A DNA stretch of 64,000 nucleotides from Puccinia triticina (GCF_026914185.1 NC_070559.1:7609501-7673500), one strand, 5' to 3'; shown: positions 31,378 through 43,741, counted from the stretch's first letter. A program made the numbers and translations. The notes: generated from the letters alone by a model not told the origin.

Positions 31378-33412
31378 TTGTGTTATGATTTTATGAAATG
31401 GAGCACAGGGGAATTCGGGGGATTCATAAGAAAAATTTCGGGTATGCCATTATGATTTTATGTAAAAAATTGCTTATGCAATTTTGAATACCATAACTAC
31501 ATCAGTTGGGTTAAGTTGACAAGTTCAGGAAACAATGGGTAGTTATCATTACAGTAACGCGTAATGTAAGCAACAAGAACAAATCAATTTTTGGCCAATA
31601 TTGCTATTGTTATTGGTAACGGCGGTGCGATATAGATATCACACCAGAGGAGAACTATTTTTCAAAGGCCGTTACAATATTTATGCCCGGAGAAGCGGAT
31701 ATCAAGTAAGACAAGAAGCAATAAAAGGGTGTTTTAGGACTAATTTGGCCTTTTATTGCTTGATAACAAGTTACTTGACCAGTACCAACTGCAAAAAAGT
31801 GGCCTATCACTTTACATGTGATGCCGCTGTTTGCATGCTACTGCTAACAATAACAATGGGTAGTTAATTTACTAAGATACAGAAGATATTGTAAAGTCAA
31901 GTAACTACTCACCAAAATTCTGGGAACTCAACCCAGCTGGTATGGAACTCCTATGGTGTCAGACTGTAGGAAGCACAGGGAGGGGAAAGTGCTGTGTAGC
32001 TACCCTCATGGCGGTCTGTCAATTGAGAGGAAAAAGGATCAAAAAGATAGATAGCATAGGTGGGGTGGATTGATTTCAGATGACAGAGGGAACAACTACC
32101 CTTGGTTTTGGAGAGGTGGAGAAGGGAAGCACAAGGTTCAAACTAGGAAAATGGTGTGATTGTAGGGTTGGAGAATTGGAAAGGTATCAGGGAATAGGCT
32201 CAAAACTCAGTGGAAATAAGGAAATCAGGATCAGGATCAGTAATGCTAAGAAAATGATAGTACCCCCTTGAATCAGGATGGAATTGTATACAGGGAACTT
32301 GTCCCAGCTCTGAAGGAACTTGAAGTGAAGTCTAGGGATGAGTGGCATGCGTCCAACACTTGTGTCCAACACATGTCCACCATTCTGACAACAAGATGCA
32401 CAGAAACAACCAAACAACCAACAGAACAACTGTGCAACACTCTGAAACCATACAACCAAAAGAGAATGGACCTCCCAATGCAGATATGATCCGCAGACAC
32501 CAATGAAAATAAGAAACAAGCAAAGTGAGAGACAGAAGGAAAACACAGGGGCAAGTGATAACAAAGGAAACATAGACAAAAGAGTGTAACAAAACTTAAA
32601 CCAATTAAGCAGAGTCTAAACCTTGAATAGCCTTGCAGAGGTGGAGCTTGATATCCCAACCCTGAAATTTCTTGAGGGTTGGTCCACTAGCTCTGCACTG
32701 AAACTTGTGTTCTGTCACATGTACCAGTCTGAACACCACACCAGCAATCACATTGGTCAAGGCTAACCCCAGGTCAAAAAACCTCAGGCTTGGTTTCAGT
32801 TTTAGGCTCACTAAATTTAGCTAGCCTAAACCTGGAATCAAGCCTCAGGCTAGAGCATTTTTCACGTCAGTTAGCCTGAAAGTTAAACTGACCCAATAAA
32901 TGTTGTTGCCTAATTTATTTAGCCTAGGTTAGCTAACCTGCCTACAAACCTGGGCTTACTTAACCTGAAAATATAGGCAAAAAATGTGAATTCTCTGAAT
33001 GGGCTTGAAAAAGTGCTAAGCTATTCAACTTTCATTTCCTTATCTTATTTCCTTTTCTCTGCTGCCCACATTTATGCCCTACATTTTCACCTACATACCA
33101 CTCAACCTCCCTCATGTCAGCTGATTTTCTAGCTCAAAGAAATTAAATCCTGCAAATTCAATAATGAATGTGAATTGAGTTTCTGAAAGAGTTTCAATTT
33201 CAATTGAACAATAGTATCATCTAATTTTAATGCAATTGGGAGTAATAATGAAAGAAAATCTGATATCACATGGAGGTAGAATCATTGCACTTGAGTGACC
33301 CAAGATCACAAATGGCTATGTACTCTTTATCAATTGTGTATTTTCAATGATAAAAGCTACCATGAACATAAATATGCAAAAGAGCAGCTCCAAAGGTGGA
33401 TGGAATGGTTTA
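31378..33412. other. Intergenic, decayed repeats, no gene recognised
   Basis: 31.38-31.50 kb contains TTATGATTTTATG and ATTTTGAATACCATAA words shared with the palindromic family at 24.6/25.0 and 51.4 kb. The stretch 31.5-31.9 kb has inverted words (GGGTAGTTA..., AAGTCAAGTAACTA). Frames of up to 130 codons at 32.1-32.7 kb have no recognisable features. 32.76-32.97 kb is rich in TTAGCC/AGCCT words. Confidence 0.4.
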
Positions 33413-34055
33413 TCAAATCTTGTTCCATACCGATTTGGCAGTCTTGTCAGAAGGACGGATAAGATTAAGAGCAGTAGCAGGTAAGACACTAAGGAATACA
33501 CCAAAAAAAGGGAAGCCTTCGTTTGGAGCTTCAAAAAGACCAGGGAACAGATAGTGAAGAGAAAAGCATGTCACACCACTGAGTGATGCTGGGACATAAC
33601 GCCAGAACGCTTCTTCAGATGAATCGGGTATGATGAGTCCAGTAAGACGCTTGAGGGCAGATGCTTGCTTCGACTCATTCGCGACTTGAGCGACCTCCTT
33701 GGAAGAGGATATATTGGTCGAGCTTGTCCCAGGACTCAGAGTAGCGATTTCTGACGGTTTGTTATCCACAAATTCACTTGGCTTCTTATTTCTCGGTATG
33801 GCATGACCTTCGTCTGCAAGTTGACCGAGATCAGGGTGACTTTGTGCGGTACTTTTGCTTATGTCTTTGGCAGCCTCAGCACTCTTGCTTACTAGGGGCA
33901 CTGGTATAGAGAAGGTGGATACAACCACAACGCAGCTCTACAAATTCAAAGATTAATCATCAGTGTGAAATTGTTAAACATTCCGCTGCCCACTGAGAGT
34001 TACTCAAGAGAAAGCAAAAAAACGCAACTATAACGAGTATTTGCAAAAGTAACAT
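33413..34055 (-). CDS. Hypothetical protein with signal peptide and C-terminal hydrophobic segments, 2 exons
   Basis: Proposed CDS is complement(33413..33935, 33994..34055), 194 residues, joined by a 58-bp GT-AG intron that keeps frame. The first exon encodes a strongly hydrophobic leader (about residues 1-20, LLLQILVIVAFFCFLL). The middle is Ser/Lys/Glu-rich and probably disordered. The last ~60 residues hold two hydrophobic stretches, SGVTCFSLHYLFPGLF and FFGVFLSVLPATALNL, that could span a membrane. I recognise no family. The second exon is open and well separated from repeats; the first exon is supported only by phase and the leader. Confidence 0.55.
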
Positions 34056-35771
34056 GTCGATCTTTTCCTGAAAGTGAGCTCTAAGCTGGAAGAGTAGCAG
34101 AGGTTTCAACAGTATAGCCTATGATAAAATGAGCTCGAATGAGGGTTGAATGTGATGAAGGCAGCAAGAAAGATGGGCGGGCACGTGTTGGTACTGTTTC
34201 GTTCTTGCCAGTCAGGCTGCTACTCTAGGTACGAAAAATCGTGCACCTTGGATGCGACAAGTACTTCAAATTTCAAAGCGTTATCGACAAAAGGACTGCG
34301 CAACTTTCAGCCATTGGGTGGGGGGTGTTCTATATAAATACAGATGCAGTCAATTGGGTTGCAACACCAAAGGTGATGGTATGTCTGTATCCGGGTTTTG
34401 ACAGACTCTTATACAGATTTGATGCTTCACCAGATCCTTTTATAGTTGTTTTGTTGCAAAAATATATTAGCCTGGTTCATGGGGGAACTTGGAGACTATT
34501 CTCAACACACTTATTATTAAAATTTTACAAATTTTTGAGCTGGTCAGAATCTTCAGAAGCCAGTATTCCTAAATTATATATTTTTTGTGTTAATTTGTTG
34601 ATAAAATTTCATAGAAATAGTGTTAAAGTTGCCAACGGGAACCAGGCTCTTGTTTGTAGTGTAGATTAAAACATACCAAACTAGTCACCTCAAAGGGATG
34701 GGATGTGTATGTAGAATAATTTGGACATAAACATGTAGGAGGTTCATTAAGCTTTGTTTTGGGGCAAAAATGTAGACTGAGTACACAGGTCTGGGTGAAG
34801 GGTTTCACTGAAACCCTGCAACATTGTTATTTTTTATCAAGAGCTTATGTCACTCAAATATGAGAACCACTTTATTGGAGGACTTCCTGCCTAAAATGCT
34901 TGATTTAGAGGAGGCCGCTAAAACTTGTTTGCTGGTTAAAACTTGATATCAATCAATCTTCACCAGCCAGTAAGGTTTATCCTGTCCCTCCAAGCATTTT
35001 AGCCAAGGGGAAGTCCTCCATTTCTCCAAAGTATATTCCTCAATTCACTAAGGGCCTGTGCAACACTTTCCAGGGAATCAGAAACTACAACTTAACTAAA
35101 ACCATAATCAGAGGGGGAGTACCATCTTGAAGGGAACCTCAGAACGGAGGTCTTACGGGCTGTCTACAGAGTAGAGAATTAGCCCTTTTTGTAAGTTAGA
35201 GTTTTACTGAGTCTGCGGTCCTGATCCAAATATTAGCAGAATGAAACAAGTCTGGCAATTTTCCTTGACACAAAAATAATCCTCTACCCAGACCCTTTTA
35301 CTCTGTTATCTTTGCCCTGCTAACCAATTCGCTCTTGAGTTTGAAGAAGAGAAACAAGCCAAGAGATTTATCAGACTAGACAGCTTCATCATCATGTAAT
35401 ATGGCTGCTGAAGTTCTTGCCATCACTTATCCTGTATAGAAATAGATTTGCCAGAAGTGTGTAGTGATTCAAGAATTTACTTTTTGCCGGCTTGCGCGTA
35501 GATTTTAATGAATTTCTAAAAAAAGAAAAAAGGACACATATAATTATCTGTAACTTCCCATCATTCCACTCAGAGAAAGGAGGAACCTCTCTTGATCAAA
35601 ATATCACTCAAGAAATGGAGAGTCTCATGGAAATACAACATCCTATATCTTCTAATCAAATGAATTAGAAGAGTAGAAGATAATGATTAGGAATATTTTT
35701 GTAACATGTTTTTGTTTGGCATTTTCAGCTTCTTGAGGATGTATTTTATACTAATTAATTCGGCACCGTAA
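34056..35771. other. Intergenic with one short inverted-repeat element
   Basis: No gene recognised. The sequence is AT-rich toward 35.2-35.77 kb, next to the 3' end of the following minus-strand gene. An inverted-repeat element lies at 34877-35020. Confidence 0.45.
34877..35020. mobile_element. 144-bp MITE with GGAGGACTTCC ends
   Basis: Left GGAGGACTTCC...CTAAAATGCTTG mirrors right CAAGCATTTTAG...GGAAGTCCTCC. ATT flanks both sides. The same terminal word bounds 20167-20335. Non-coding. Confidence 0.6.
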
Positions 35772-38032
35772 TTACCATTCCAAGGGTGAATTAGGACACC
35801 CTAGATTTGCTTCTAAGTTCTTAGCATGTTCGAATAACCTACCGAAGTTTTCTTCGTTGTAGAAGTGAGCTCGCCAATAGTCAGGCTGGTGTTTCTTGTA
35901 CCAGTATCCCAGCAAGCTCAATACATTCAAGGTTGCTCGGCTTTTGTCGGGAACGGCTATGTAACGCAGGACCCAATGCTGGATTGGGTTGAACCGAGTC
36001 TCATCTCGTGGCAGTACCCCATCGGCCAGCTCAGAATTCGAGACGTATCCGAAAAGCGGGAGATGAAGAGGTCTAGCTGAAGGGTTCAAGATCATCTCAC
36101 TGAGCCAGTCCAGAAAGGCATTGTGGGCATCCGGAATGGTTTGGATACCGGAATGTTCTATATACCTTATCAGCGTTTGGTGGTATTGCCGTAAGCCTTC
36201 GAGTAGCCGGGTCATTTTGGTCTCCAATGCATCTATTCTCAAGGCTCGGGACATGCTGTCGAGTACTTTGACCACCCAAACCTCCTTCCCGGTCGTGTTC
36301 TCCACTGCGACATTGAGAGTGGCCCGAACGCCAGTGATGGTTTTCATTGGCTTATATATTCGTCTTGAATCAACCGACTCGAGCACTCTCCGGTGTTCCA
36401 TGATGATCCGGTTTTCGACCTCCGATGGCTGGTAATTGTCCCTATCAACCACCCAGGAGTGTTTTTCTACCCATGAGCGACCGCAGCCCTGCGGGTTAAT
36501 TCCTTGTTGAAGCCCGAGTAGGTCAAAATCGATCACCTCCGCGCCAGCAGACTTCTGGTGCCCGAGAGCTTGTTCGACCCACTTGCCACTTTTCCATCTT
36601 CTACTTTTCTTTGCCGCGTCCATAGACTGTCCCATCCGCAGCCAGAACGTGGATTCACTGCTCTGGAAATGCTGGGCCCACTCCTCGGGAGCCTCCCGCT
36701 TGTACCATATCCCGATCAGGGTCAGTGGCGTAAAATCGTTGTAGAACTCTGAGGTCGGATCATCAGATCGCCCTCGGAGAGAGTGGATCACATGCTTCTG
36801 GGCCGGGGCAGAGCCCTTCTTCTTAAGGTTTGTGTATTTTGAATGGCTGATCGCACCAAAGATCGGGAGATGGTTCGCGGTGGACAAGATGAGCTCGGTG
36901 AGCCAGCGCATCAGCGAGTCGTGTTTTTTGATCTCCTGTTCGACAGGGCATTCGATCTGCTTCAAGAAGGCACCATGGGCGAAGAGAATGCATTTTATCA
37001 AGTTGCCGAGCAATGTATTGATCTTCGACGGGTGCTGGTATATTCCCCTATCCTTGGCGGCCGATGGCTTGGGTTTCGATAGCTTGGCGATCCTCGGTGC
37101 AAACATCATCTCAGATGTGCTGCTGAGTCTGGTGCATCTTTCGAAATAGACCGCCAGACCGTTGATCTGCTCGACGAACTTGCTCGCCTTCCCGACGGGA
37201 AATCTGGCGGGATGGGAACTGATATGGTCCTTCAATGGGGTATGGTACTTGATAAGCAGCTTTGGGTGGACGACCGCCACCTGGACCTGGCTTAGGATTG
37301 GTTTGAATTCCGGAGGGATAGGGTCATTCATATCCAAGGAATCCACGGGATGAGCATGGGCTGGCTGCTCTTCTGGCATGACCTCATGTTGAGCTATGCG
37401 CTCAAGCGGTGCTGCTTGTTCAACCGGAACGTGTTCACCCGGGACGTATTCCACTGGGACTTCTTGTCCAGGTGGGCTGGATGGAGGTGTACCGTTGAGG
37501 TCAAAATCTAGCCCGATTCTTCGAGGCTCCTCCTCCTGATGATTTAGCACTATGGCCACCTCTGGAGAAAGTGGGGAAGTTGATAGATGGAGGGTTCGTG
37601 CAGCTGATGATCGTGATACACGCCGAGCCTATCAGTAGGAATCCCCTCCCAGCCCTCAGAATACGATAAAGAGGAATCCTCGGGCTCACTGTTTTTGATA
37701 TTACGCTGACCCAGAGGAAGGGGGATTGGGGAGTCGGTTGGGCGGACATGCTCCAGAGGATCCGAGCCTTTCCGGCGAACTCGTCTTTCTTGCCAGGTGG
37801 GGCCCATGGGATTGGTCAGGCGATGTTTTTTTCGACCGGCAGGCTGACGGACTGCTCGACCTGCGTCTGCATGACTGGCCGCGGAGGTCGGACCCTGTTT
37901 GGAGAGATCGAGGCCGAGGGCACTGGAAGGACAGGGCTCGGTGCAGAGGAACTCATGCCCGGCGAGGATGAGCTGGGCGAGCAGCCAGCTTGCCAGTGCC
38001 AGGAAGTGGGCCGAGGGGCGACTCTTCCGCAT
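35772..38032 (-). CDS. Secreted lineage-specific protein with two internal repeats and a frame break
   Basis: Two overlapping frames appear to be one gene. The upstream frame (38032-37550, 160 codons) begins with a clear signal peptide (HFLALASWLLAQLILAG). It ends in IYQLPHFLQRWP and a stop. The downstream frame (37559-35772, 595 codons) starts with NHQEEEPRRIGLDFDLNGTPP, which I recall as directly following the HFLQ segment in rust secreted proteins. No intron can bridge the ~10-nt overlap, so a single-base indel (real or an assembly error) is the simplest reading. Within the 595-residue part, residues ~180-310 and ~452-585 are diverged copies. Each has HxxxxxWLxExIL, an LPxFG motif, L(L/I)GxWYK and W..HF. 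There is no enzymatic motif and the function is unknown. If the break is real this allele is a pseudogene. Confidence 0.68.
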
Positions 38033-38603
38033 ACCTTAATTATGTGGAGTGAAAGCTGATCAGGGTGTGGCTATCGTCGGCACCAGGGGAGGGAACAGAT
38101 GGCTCAAGTGCTTCTCCCATCCGTTCAGTGTTCGTGCAGTTCTCTAAAACATGTCTCCAGGCTTTCGAGGGAGCACTTCAGACAAGTCATGCAGAAGGCA
38201 AGTCCAGCGCACACTTTCAGTTCCACCCAGCGCAATCCCAGTTTCCATCTATAAGCTTATCAACAAAGAGCTTTTTTTTCTTTCTAATTAGTGCAGATTT
38301 GAAACAAACAGCTTTGTTTTCTACACCGATCGACTGGCCGACCCGAACTTAACTAAGTCCCTCCTCGCCTGAGGCTTTGCCGGAGGTAGCCTCAGGCAAG
38401 TGAGGGACTTAGTTAAGTTCGTGGCCGACCGGAGTCTTGATTGACATGGAGTCGGGGGTTGTCTTGACATCTCCGCGGTCCCCTCGGTCGAATGTCGGTC
38501 CACTCGACCATCCCGATCGCGTCCCGGTAGAGGAAGAAAATTCCTGTAGGTATGTAACACGCAACACAAAATGAGCGTAGCCGCGTCATACGGATAGAAA
38601 AAC
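38033..38603. other. Intergenic with a compact hairpin element
   Basis: The 5' flanks of two divergent genes. At about 38330-38436 a hairpin is formed by GAACTTAACTAAGTCCCTC (38344-38362) and its complement (38402-38420), with CCTGAGGCT/AGCCTCAGG further in. This ~105-bp foldback sits in the likely promoter region. Confidence 0.6.
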
Positions 38604-39546
38604 ATGGCCACACTGTTGGCATCCCGGCATCAGCTCCGTCTCCCGGCCGAAGCACTGCGTTTCCGCTCTCCTATCACCAGCCAGTTCAATCGATTAACGT
38701 GGGATGTGAAGCCGTCTCTTCGATATACGACTAACTCCTCGAAGCAGGAAGATGGAGGAAAGGATGTCCCGATCGGACTAGCGGAAGCTTTACGCGACCG
38801 ATACGTGATTCCAATCAAGACGATCTACGCAAAACTGGCGGCGAAGAAGAACAGTGTCAATCAGACGGCGGCTCGGATGAAGAACGAGAATGACGTTGAT
38901 GATGAGCCAGAAGGAGAAGCCCGGCGGAGTGCACTGGAAGAACCCAGCAAGCAGCCGCTGCCTAACTCGATTACCGAGGCTTGGAAGATCGGCCTTCAAG
39001 GCACTGATCCCCGCCGGTTCTCGCGTCTCAGATCTCGAGCCGCTATCCCGCTCGTCTCGCCACAGCCTCAGGAACGTAGTCCCCTGACCAGTGCTGAGCC
39101 GCCCCCGGCCGAACTTTTGTCCCCTTCCTCGCCGGAGCTTGGGGACGGTGACAAGCCGGGGGCCCAATCGGCCAAGAAGAAATCATTGCTTGAATCTTAC
39201 TTAGGTACAGAATGTTTCTCTATCTCATCCGAATCAACGCTTCGGATCATGGGAATATTGCTGAAAACACTTCTTTTCTATATGTACCGACCGACGAAAC
39301 CTTGTCCGACTCTTCGACTATCGCCAATACATAGCCCTCGATAAGCGGTCCCAGAGGATCATCTCCTTCTCCGTCTTTATCTGGTCACTCTCTGGGGTCA
39401 TCTACTTCACCTGGTTCTCACCCTTCCAGCAGGCTCCACCATCTCCTGCTATTTCTACTCGTACAGCCAAGATTTTCAAGTCCTCTGCCGCAGCTGCCCC
39501 TTCTTCGCCCAACAACTTGGACGATTCTAAAGCTTTACCGCCTTGA
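38604..39546 (+). CDS. Probable mitochondrial single-pass membrane protein, 2 exons
   Basis: Proposed CDS is join(38604..39204, 39335..39546), 270 residues; the 130-bp intron (GTACAG...CATAG) joins LLESYL to ALDKRSQR in frame. The first ~45 residues are Arg/Leu/Ser/Thr-rich and essentially without acids, a typical mitochondrial presequence. The middle is a Pro/Ser/Glu-rich low-complexity linker. After the intron, a single transmembrane helix (ISFSVFIWSLSGVIYFTWF) is followed by a short Ser/Ala-rich tail. I do not recognise the family. The layout (presequence, linker, one helix near the C-terminus) suggests an inner-membrane protein with a large domain on one side. Confidence 0.68.
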
Positions 39547-40779
39547 ATATTCAAAGCGCTTGTCTCTCTCATTAGCCGCTCGTCTATAGTTTCATTTTTC
39601 AAATCAATCGGTCTGTGTTTCTTCAAGTAGACAGCCAGCCATCAATACATGTAAGGCGGTACGGCCGTAGAGGCATGGTGCAGACCCCCGAGCGCCGCCG
39701 GGACCAATCCTGATGCCCAGACGTCATCAAGACCGGCGGGTCAGCCGGGCGGCAAGCCCCACGCCATGACGGACAGGCGCCCCCCCAGGACCCTGGAAAC
39801 CCCCGATGTAGGTGGGTAACCTAAATGTATGAATTTTTACATTTTTTTGCAAAATGTTAGGCACGAAATTGGTATGAATGGGGTTTGGAACCCAAAAGGG
39901 TACGCACCAAACATGGCATTTATGTATGGATTTCTGCTGATACTCAGTTAAATCCCCTAAAACCCGCAGAACCCCGCTTACCTTCGGGGATTTGGGTCTC
40001 CCCGGGGCGATTTTGCCCCAGGCATAGGCACAAAAATGTATGAATCAGCCAAAAAAAGCCATTCCCGAATCCCCGGTGCCCCCCAATGTATGAATTTTGC
40101 CAAAATCTGGGATTTTTGGTTACCCACATCTATAGGGGGTTTCCAGGGTCCTGCCCCCCCCCCCCCCCCTGCCGGGGCGTCGCGATGGTACCAGATCATG
40201 GAGGTGTTCCAATGGCGCCCAGGCCAATGGCAACACCGTGTTGCACCTGAGGGCGCCACCAAAACAGGTGGCGACCTCGTGCATGACAGGGTGGCGCCAC
40301 CATGACTATGGGTCCTCCTGAGGCCCTGTGCCGCCACTGTGGCGCATTCACTGCTGGTACGCCGTCTGGGCGACTTTTCCCAATTTGCCCGACTGTGTAG
40401 ATTAAGTTAGAACTTCAACTGGGGTTGCCTGCTGACAGCGGTGGCGCAACTCCTCCGAGGCGCAATTGCATGGTGATCCAGGACAGGGTACCTCCATGTA
40501 GTCACGCTAGCGTCTGTATGGCTGGTGCGCCCACAAGGTGCACCTTGAACCACTTGCATCCAACAATGAACCTCTCTATAAGTGCGGGTTTTCCATAAAA
40601 CCTCACTGATAATCTGCCTTATTCTCCCAATCTCTCACCATTCCCACCACTAATTGAGATCACTTCTCAATCCAGACCACTAGTCGGCGTCTTCAGCTTC
40701 AACCCAAACCATTTTGTCTCTTGCTCCCTGACATAAACATCTTACGCATTACTCCTCATCAGTTACTTCCAACCCAGAC
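39547..40779. other. Intergenic with a GC-rich foldback
   Basis: Holds the foldback at about 39781-40163 and, right of it, sequence rich in GGTGGCGCCACC-type words (40.2-40.5 kb). From 40.57 kb the sequence becomes a likely promoter/leader for the next gene (pyrimidine-rich). No gene recognised. Confidence 0.5.
39781..40163. mobile_element. ~385-bp foldback element
   Basis: The left end CCCCCCAGGACCCTGGAAAC, then CCCC.ATGTAGGTGGGTAACC, is mirrored on the right by GGTTACCCACATCTATAGGG and GTTTCCAGGGTCCTG followed by a long C run. The interior repeats AATGTATGAATTTT in both orientations. I could not define a target duplication because the right flank is a homopolymer. Confidence 0.65.
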
Positions 40780-41482
40780 ATGAAAATGTTGATTTACTGT
40801 CCAGTGGTACTCATGCTGCTTGCATCAGTGCTGGGGGAACCATGCCCAGACAATGCGCCAGCTGCCTGCTTTTCGCCCAAAGACTACAACAACAAAGATC
40901 TAAGTGATATCCCAGGTATGTATTCCATTATTGCCGGTATAATGGTTGCTACTGCTCGTGCAAGCTAACCTGGAGAACATACATGTACTGCAATTTGACC
41001 TTCTTTAAACTCAAAGTGCAATTTGCAGGGGATGATCACACCTGCCAAAATAATCTTCCCATGAAGCCCAAAGGAGACAAGCTAGACACGAAACGCTGGC
41101 GAACGCGATGCTGTTTGAAAACTGAGCTGCAAAAAATCGACGTGAGTACATGCATATGGGCAGCAGCATCATAATTTGGTTTAGCCAGTTTAGTTACTTT
41201 AACCACAAGTGGGACTAACCAAAACTCTTTAATCAATCAGCCTAAATTTGTGTTCAACTCTGAAGCGGAATTCAAACTCCCTAGAAAGACTCTCACCTCT
41301 GACCAACCACTTGAAGACCCCCCATACCAAAAATCTGACCCAGCGCCACTCTGTTATTAAGCTTTCTTTTGATTCCACTCTAGCACGGACACATGACAGA
41401 TTGTTGCTTTGACGGTCTGCAAAAGCCTGTTGTCTCCCTCACCTGTTTATGTCAGCCGGCTACGCAGCGCAAGCCAGCGTAA
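40780..41482 (+). CDS. Small secreted cysteine-rich protein (candidate effector), 3 exons
   Basis: Proposed CDS is join(40780..40915, 41029..41141, 41384..41482), 115 residues, phases consistent; introns are 113 and 242 bp with GTATGT and GTGAGT donors. Residues 1-19 are a signal peptide (hydrophobic VVLMLLASVLG, cut before EPCP). The ~96-residue mature part has nine cysteines, including two CC pairs (RCCLK, DCCFD) and a C-terminal TCLCQ. There is no transmembrane helix and no known family. The properties are those of a rust effector candidate or a small hydrophobin-like/wall protein, though the cysteine spacing is not that of classical hydrophobins. It lies between repeat-rich blocks. Confidence 0.68.
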
Positions 41483-43741
41483 CAATTATAAAAAGGATTA
41501 TAACTAATATTTCACAATTTTTGTGACAGATATATATGTAATCTGTCACATATTATTTAAATATATGATAAATAATTAGAAAAGATAATGTACATATAGT
41601 TTAATAGTAATAATAATCTTTAAACTATGGAATATGACGAGTGTGCGTGTGAATAATAGATTACGCACAAGTGAGCGAGATACACCTGTCAAGGATACTC
41701 CCGTGACAGGTGTCAATGTTTGGTAATGTTGGGAAATAAGAGATATATCCTCAATAGGATCTTCTTGACAACTACGACCCCATCCAAAACCAAACCGATC
41801 GACACCGTTAATCTAACGCCCCAATCAAACAAGAGAAAAGATAAACTGACGGATATCGACCGCCCCATCGCAAGTCGAATGATCCTTGAGCAATAGATAC
41901 CGCCCCATTCCGTAGTTATCGAGGAGACTTCCCCATCGAACTAGGAGACAGAAAAGGATATTTAAAGAGGTCAGTTATCCCTCTTTTTCCTTTCTCCTCA
42001 GCTTAAGACATACAAACGATAACAGAATCACTTCTTCGACTCGAAATATCCAGATTTTGATCAACCCAGTTTTCAATATTGCTTGCGTCTCGAAGCCGTC
42101 CGCTTAAAATCTTCGATCTATCTCTGTCGCGATAAGAATAGGGTTATCTATCAAAGTAAGTAAAACCCTTTCTCTTCTTATCGTCGACTATTCCTTTATC
42201 TTCCTGGGATTCAACCACACCTGCTTTGCAGGCCCCAGTGTATATCAGAGGGACCAAACCACCCCCGCTAAGTCGGGCCCCTCTTTTTATTATTTATATT
42301 TATTTCATTGAAATAAAAACAAATTTCTATATAAAAAAACTCTTTATTTTTCTCCATCACCCGGTTTCGCTAGAAGAGTTACCCTCTTGGCATAACCGCG
42401 GCTGACAGTTTATATAGTTCAAATCCCTTCTGTTTAAATCAAGTTTGACTTGCCATGTATCCTCATGTACTCATGCCTCCCAGTTTTACCCATGTGAATC
42501 ATTCTTGCAGCATTTTTGTCTCACAATGGATACTTGTAGAAGTTTAGAGCCCGTTTTGGAGCTCCTACCATGCCAGGTGGTAGGCAGAGCGTCGAGGGGA
42601 TGGTGCTGAGTGAGCTGCCCTTGAAGTTGTGGGTGGTCCGGCAAATGAGATGAGGATCAGAAAGTGATAGCGTTGGGGGGGGGGGGGTTTGAGAGACAAA
42701 GGGGATGGAATACCGTCGGCGGTGGTTGGTTTGTTGAGGATCAGATGATGATAAGGGATCAGGATCAGGAATAGTGTTGGGGATACTGCCAGCGGATCAG
42801 AAAAGGGTGATGAAATTTCTCTTGGATCAGAGCAAGTCCCATGCCGTGACGCCATCCCATCCTCCAAGTTCAAACTCAAACTTGGACTCTGGGGAGTGAC
42901 ATCTCACAGGACATGTCATCATATCCCTAACTACAAAACAAAACCACAAGGAAAGAAAAGAAAACAAAAACCAACAAACAACAAGCAGAAGAAAAGAATA
43001 AACAAAGATTAAAGAGGAAACCAAACAGGATAAAGTGAAGAAATAAAACATCATAATAAACCCACATAGTACATGTGTTAGGACCAAGAAACAGGAAGAG
43101 GACTAAATAATAATGAAAAGAAAAGGGATGGGGATGGAAATCTAGAGAATGAACCTTGAGGATCTTGAAGAGCTGAAAATGGCTGATCTTGAGGGGTGGA
43201 ATCTTGAAGTTGATGATCTTGATGACTTGTTGATTTGGACAGTCTTGAGGCCCTGTACCAATTTGAACACCACACCGCACGTTTGAACAATGAGCCAAAA
43301 TTGGCATGTTGGTGGTCATCAGCACGGAGAGATCTGGATCTCTCCTCCAGGTCTGATTGTGAAACAGATGGGGCTGAAATCTTGGCTTGGCAAGGATTCA
43401 TAGCGTTTTTGTCGTTGAATTACATATTGATCTGGCATGGTTATGATGAGACTTAGCCCACGTAGCTGACTGGCCAGGAAGGAACTGGAGCATTATGTTT
43501 GTTGCAACACAAAAAATTTGGTTGCCCGTGGGCGGTGAGATAGCCCTTCCAACCATTTGAAACTTCCTCATTTGACTCAGTTTGACTTCGCGGCTGAGCC
43601 GTATCATGCATGCCACTTATAAAGGGATTTGTTGAGGGCGGATGTGCAGTTTGTAATGGCAAGACTTCTGATCTGCCGGAAGATATTGAGATATCTCAGT
43701 TTAAGCATACTCTTTAACTGGTTTGTCTAGTGATAGTCATA

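Noticed and set aside
33413..33928. Single-exon gene starting at the internal ATG
   Set aside because: A better start lies upstream in a signal-peptide exon joined by a phase-consistent 58-bp intron.
37550..37559. A 10-bp GT-AG intron joining the two frames of the secreted protein
   Set aside because: It is far shorter than any functional spliceosomal intron; an indel is more plausible.
39205..39303. Acceptor sites close to the first exon of the mitochondrial protein gene
   Set aside because: No AG exists between the GTACAG donor and 39330; the CATAG at 39330-39334 is the first usable acceptor and restores the frame.
41529..42410. Solo LTR ending GCGGCTGACA
   Set aside because: No matching flanking duplication and no second copy in the window; kept only as a remark in the region entry.
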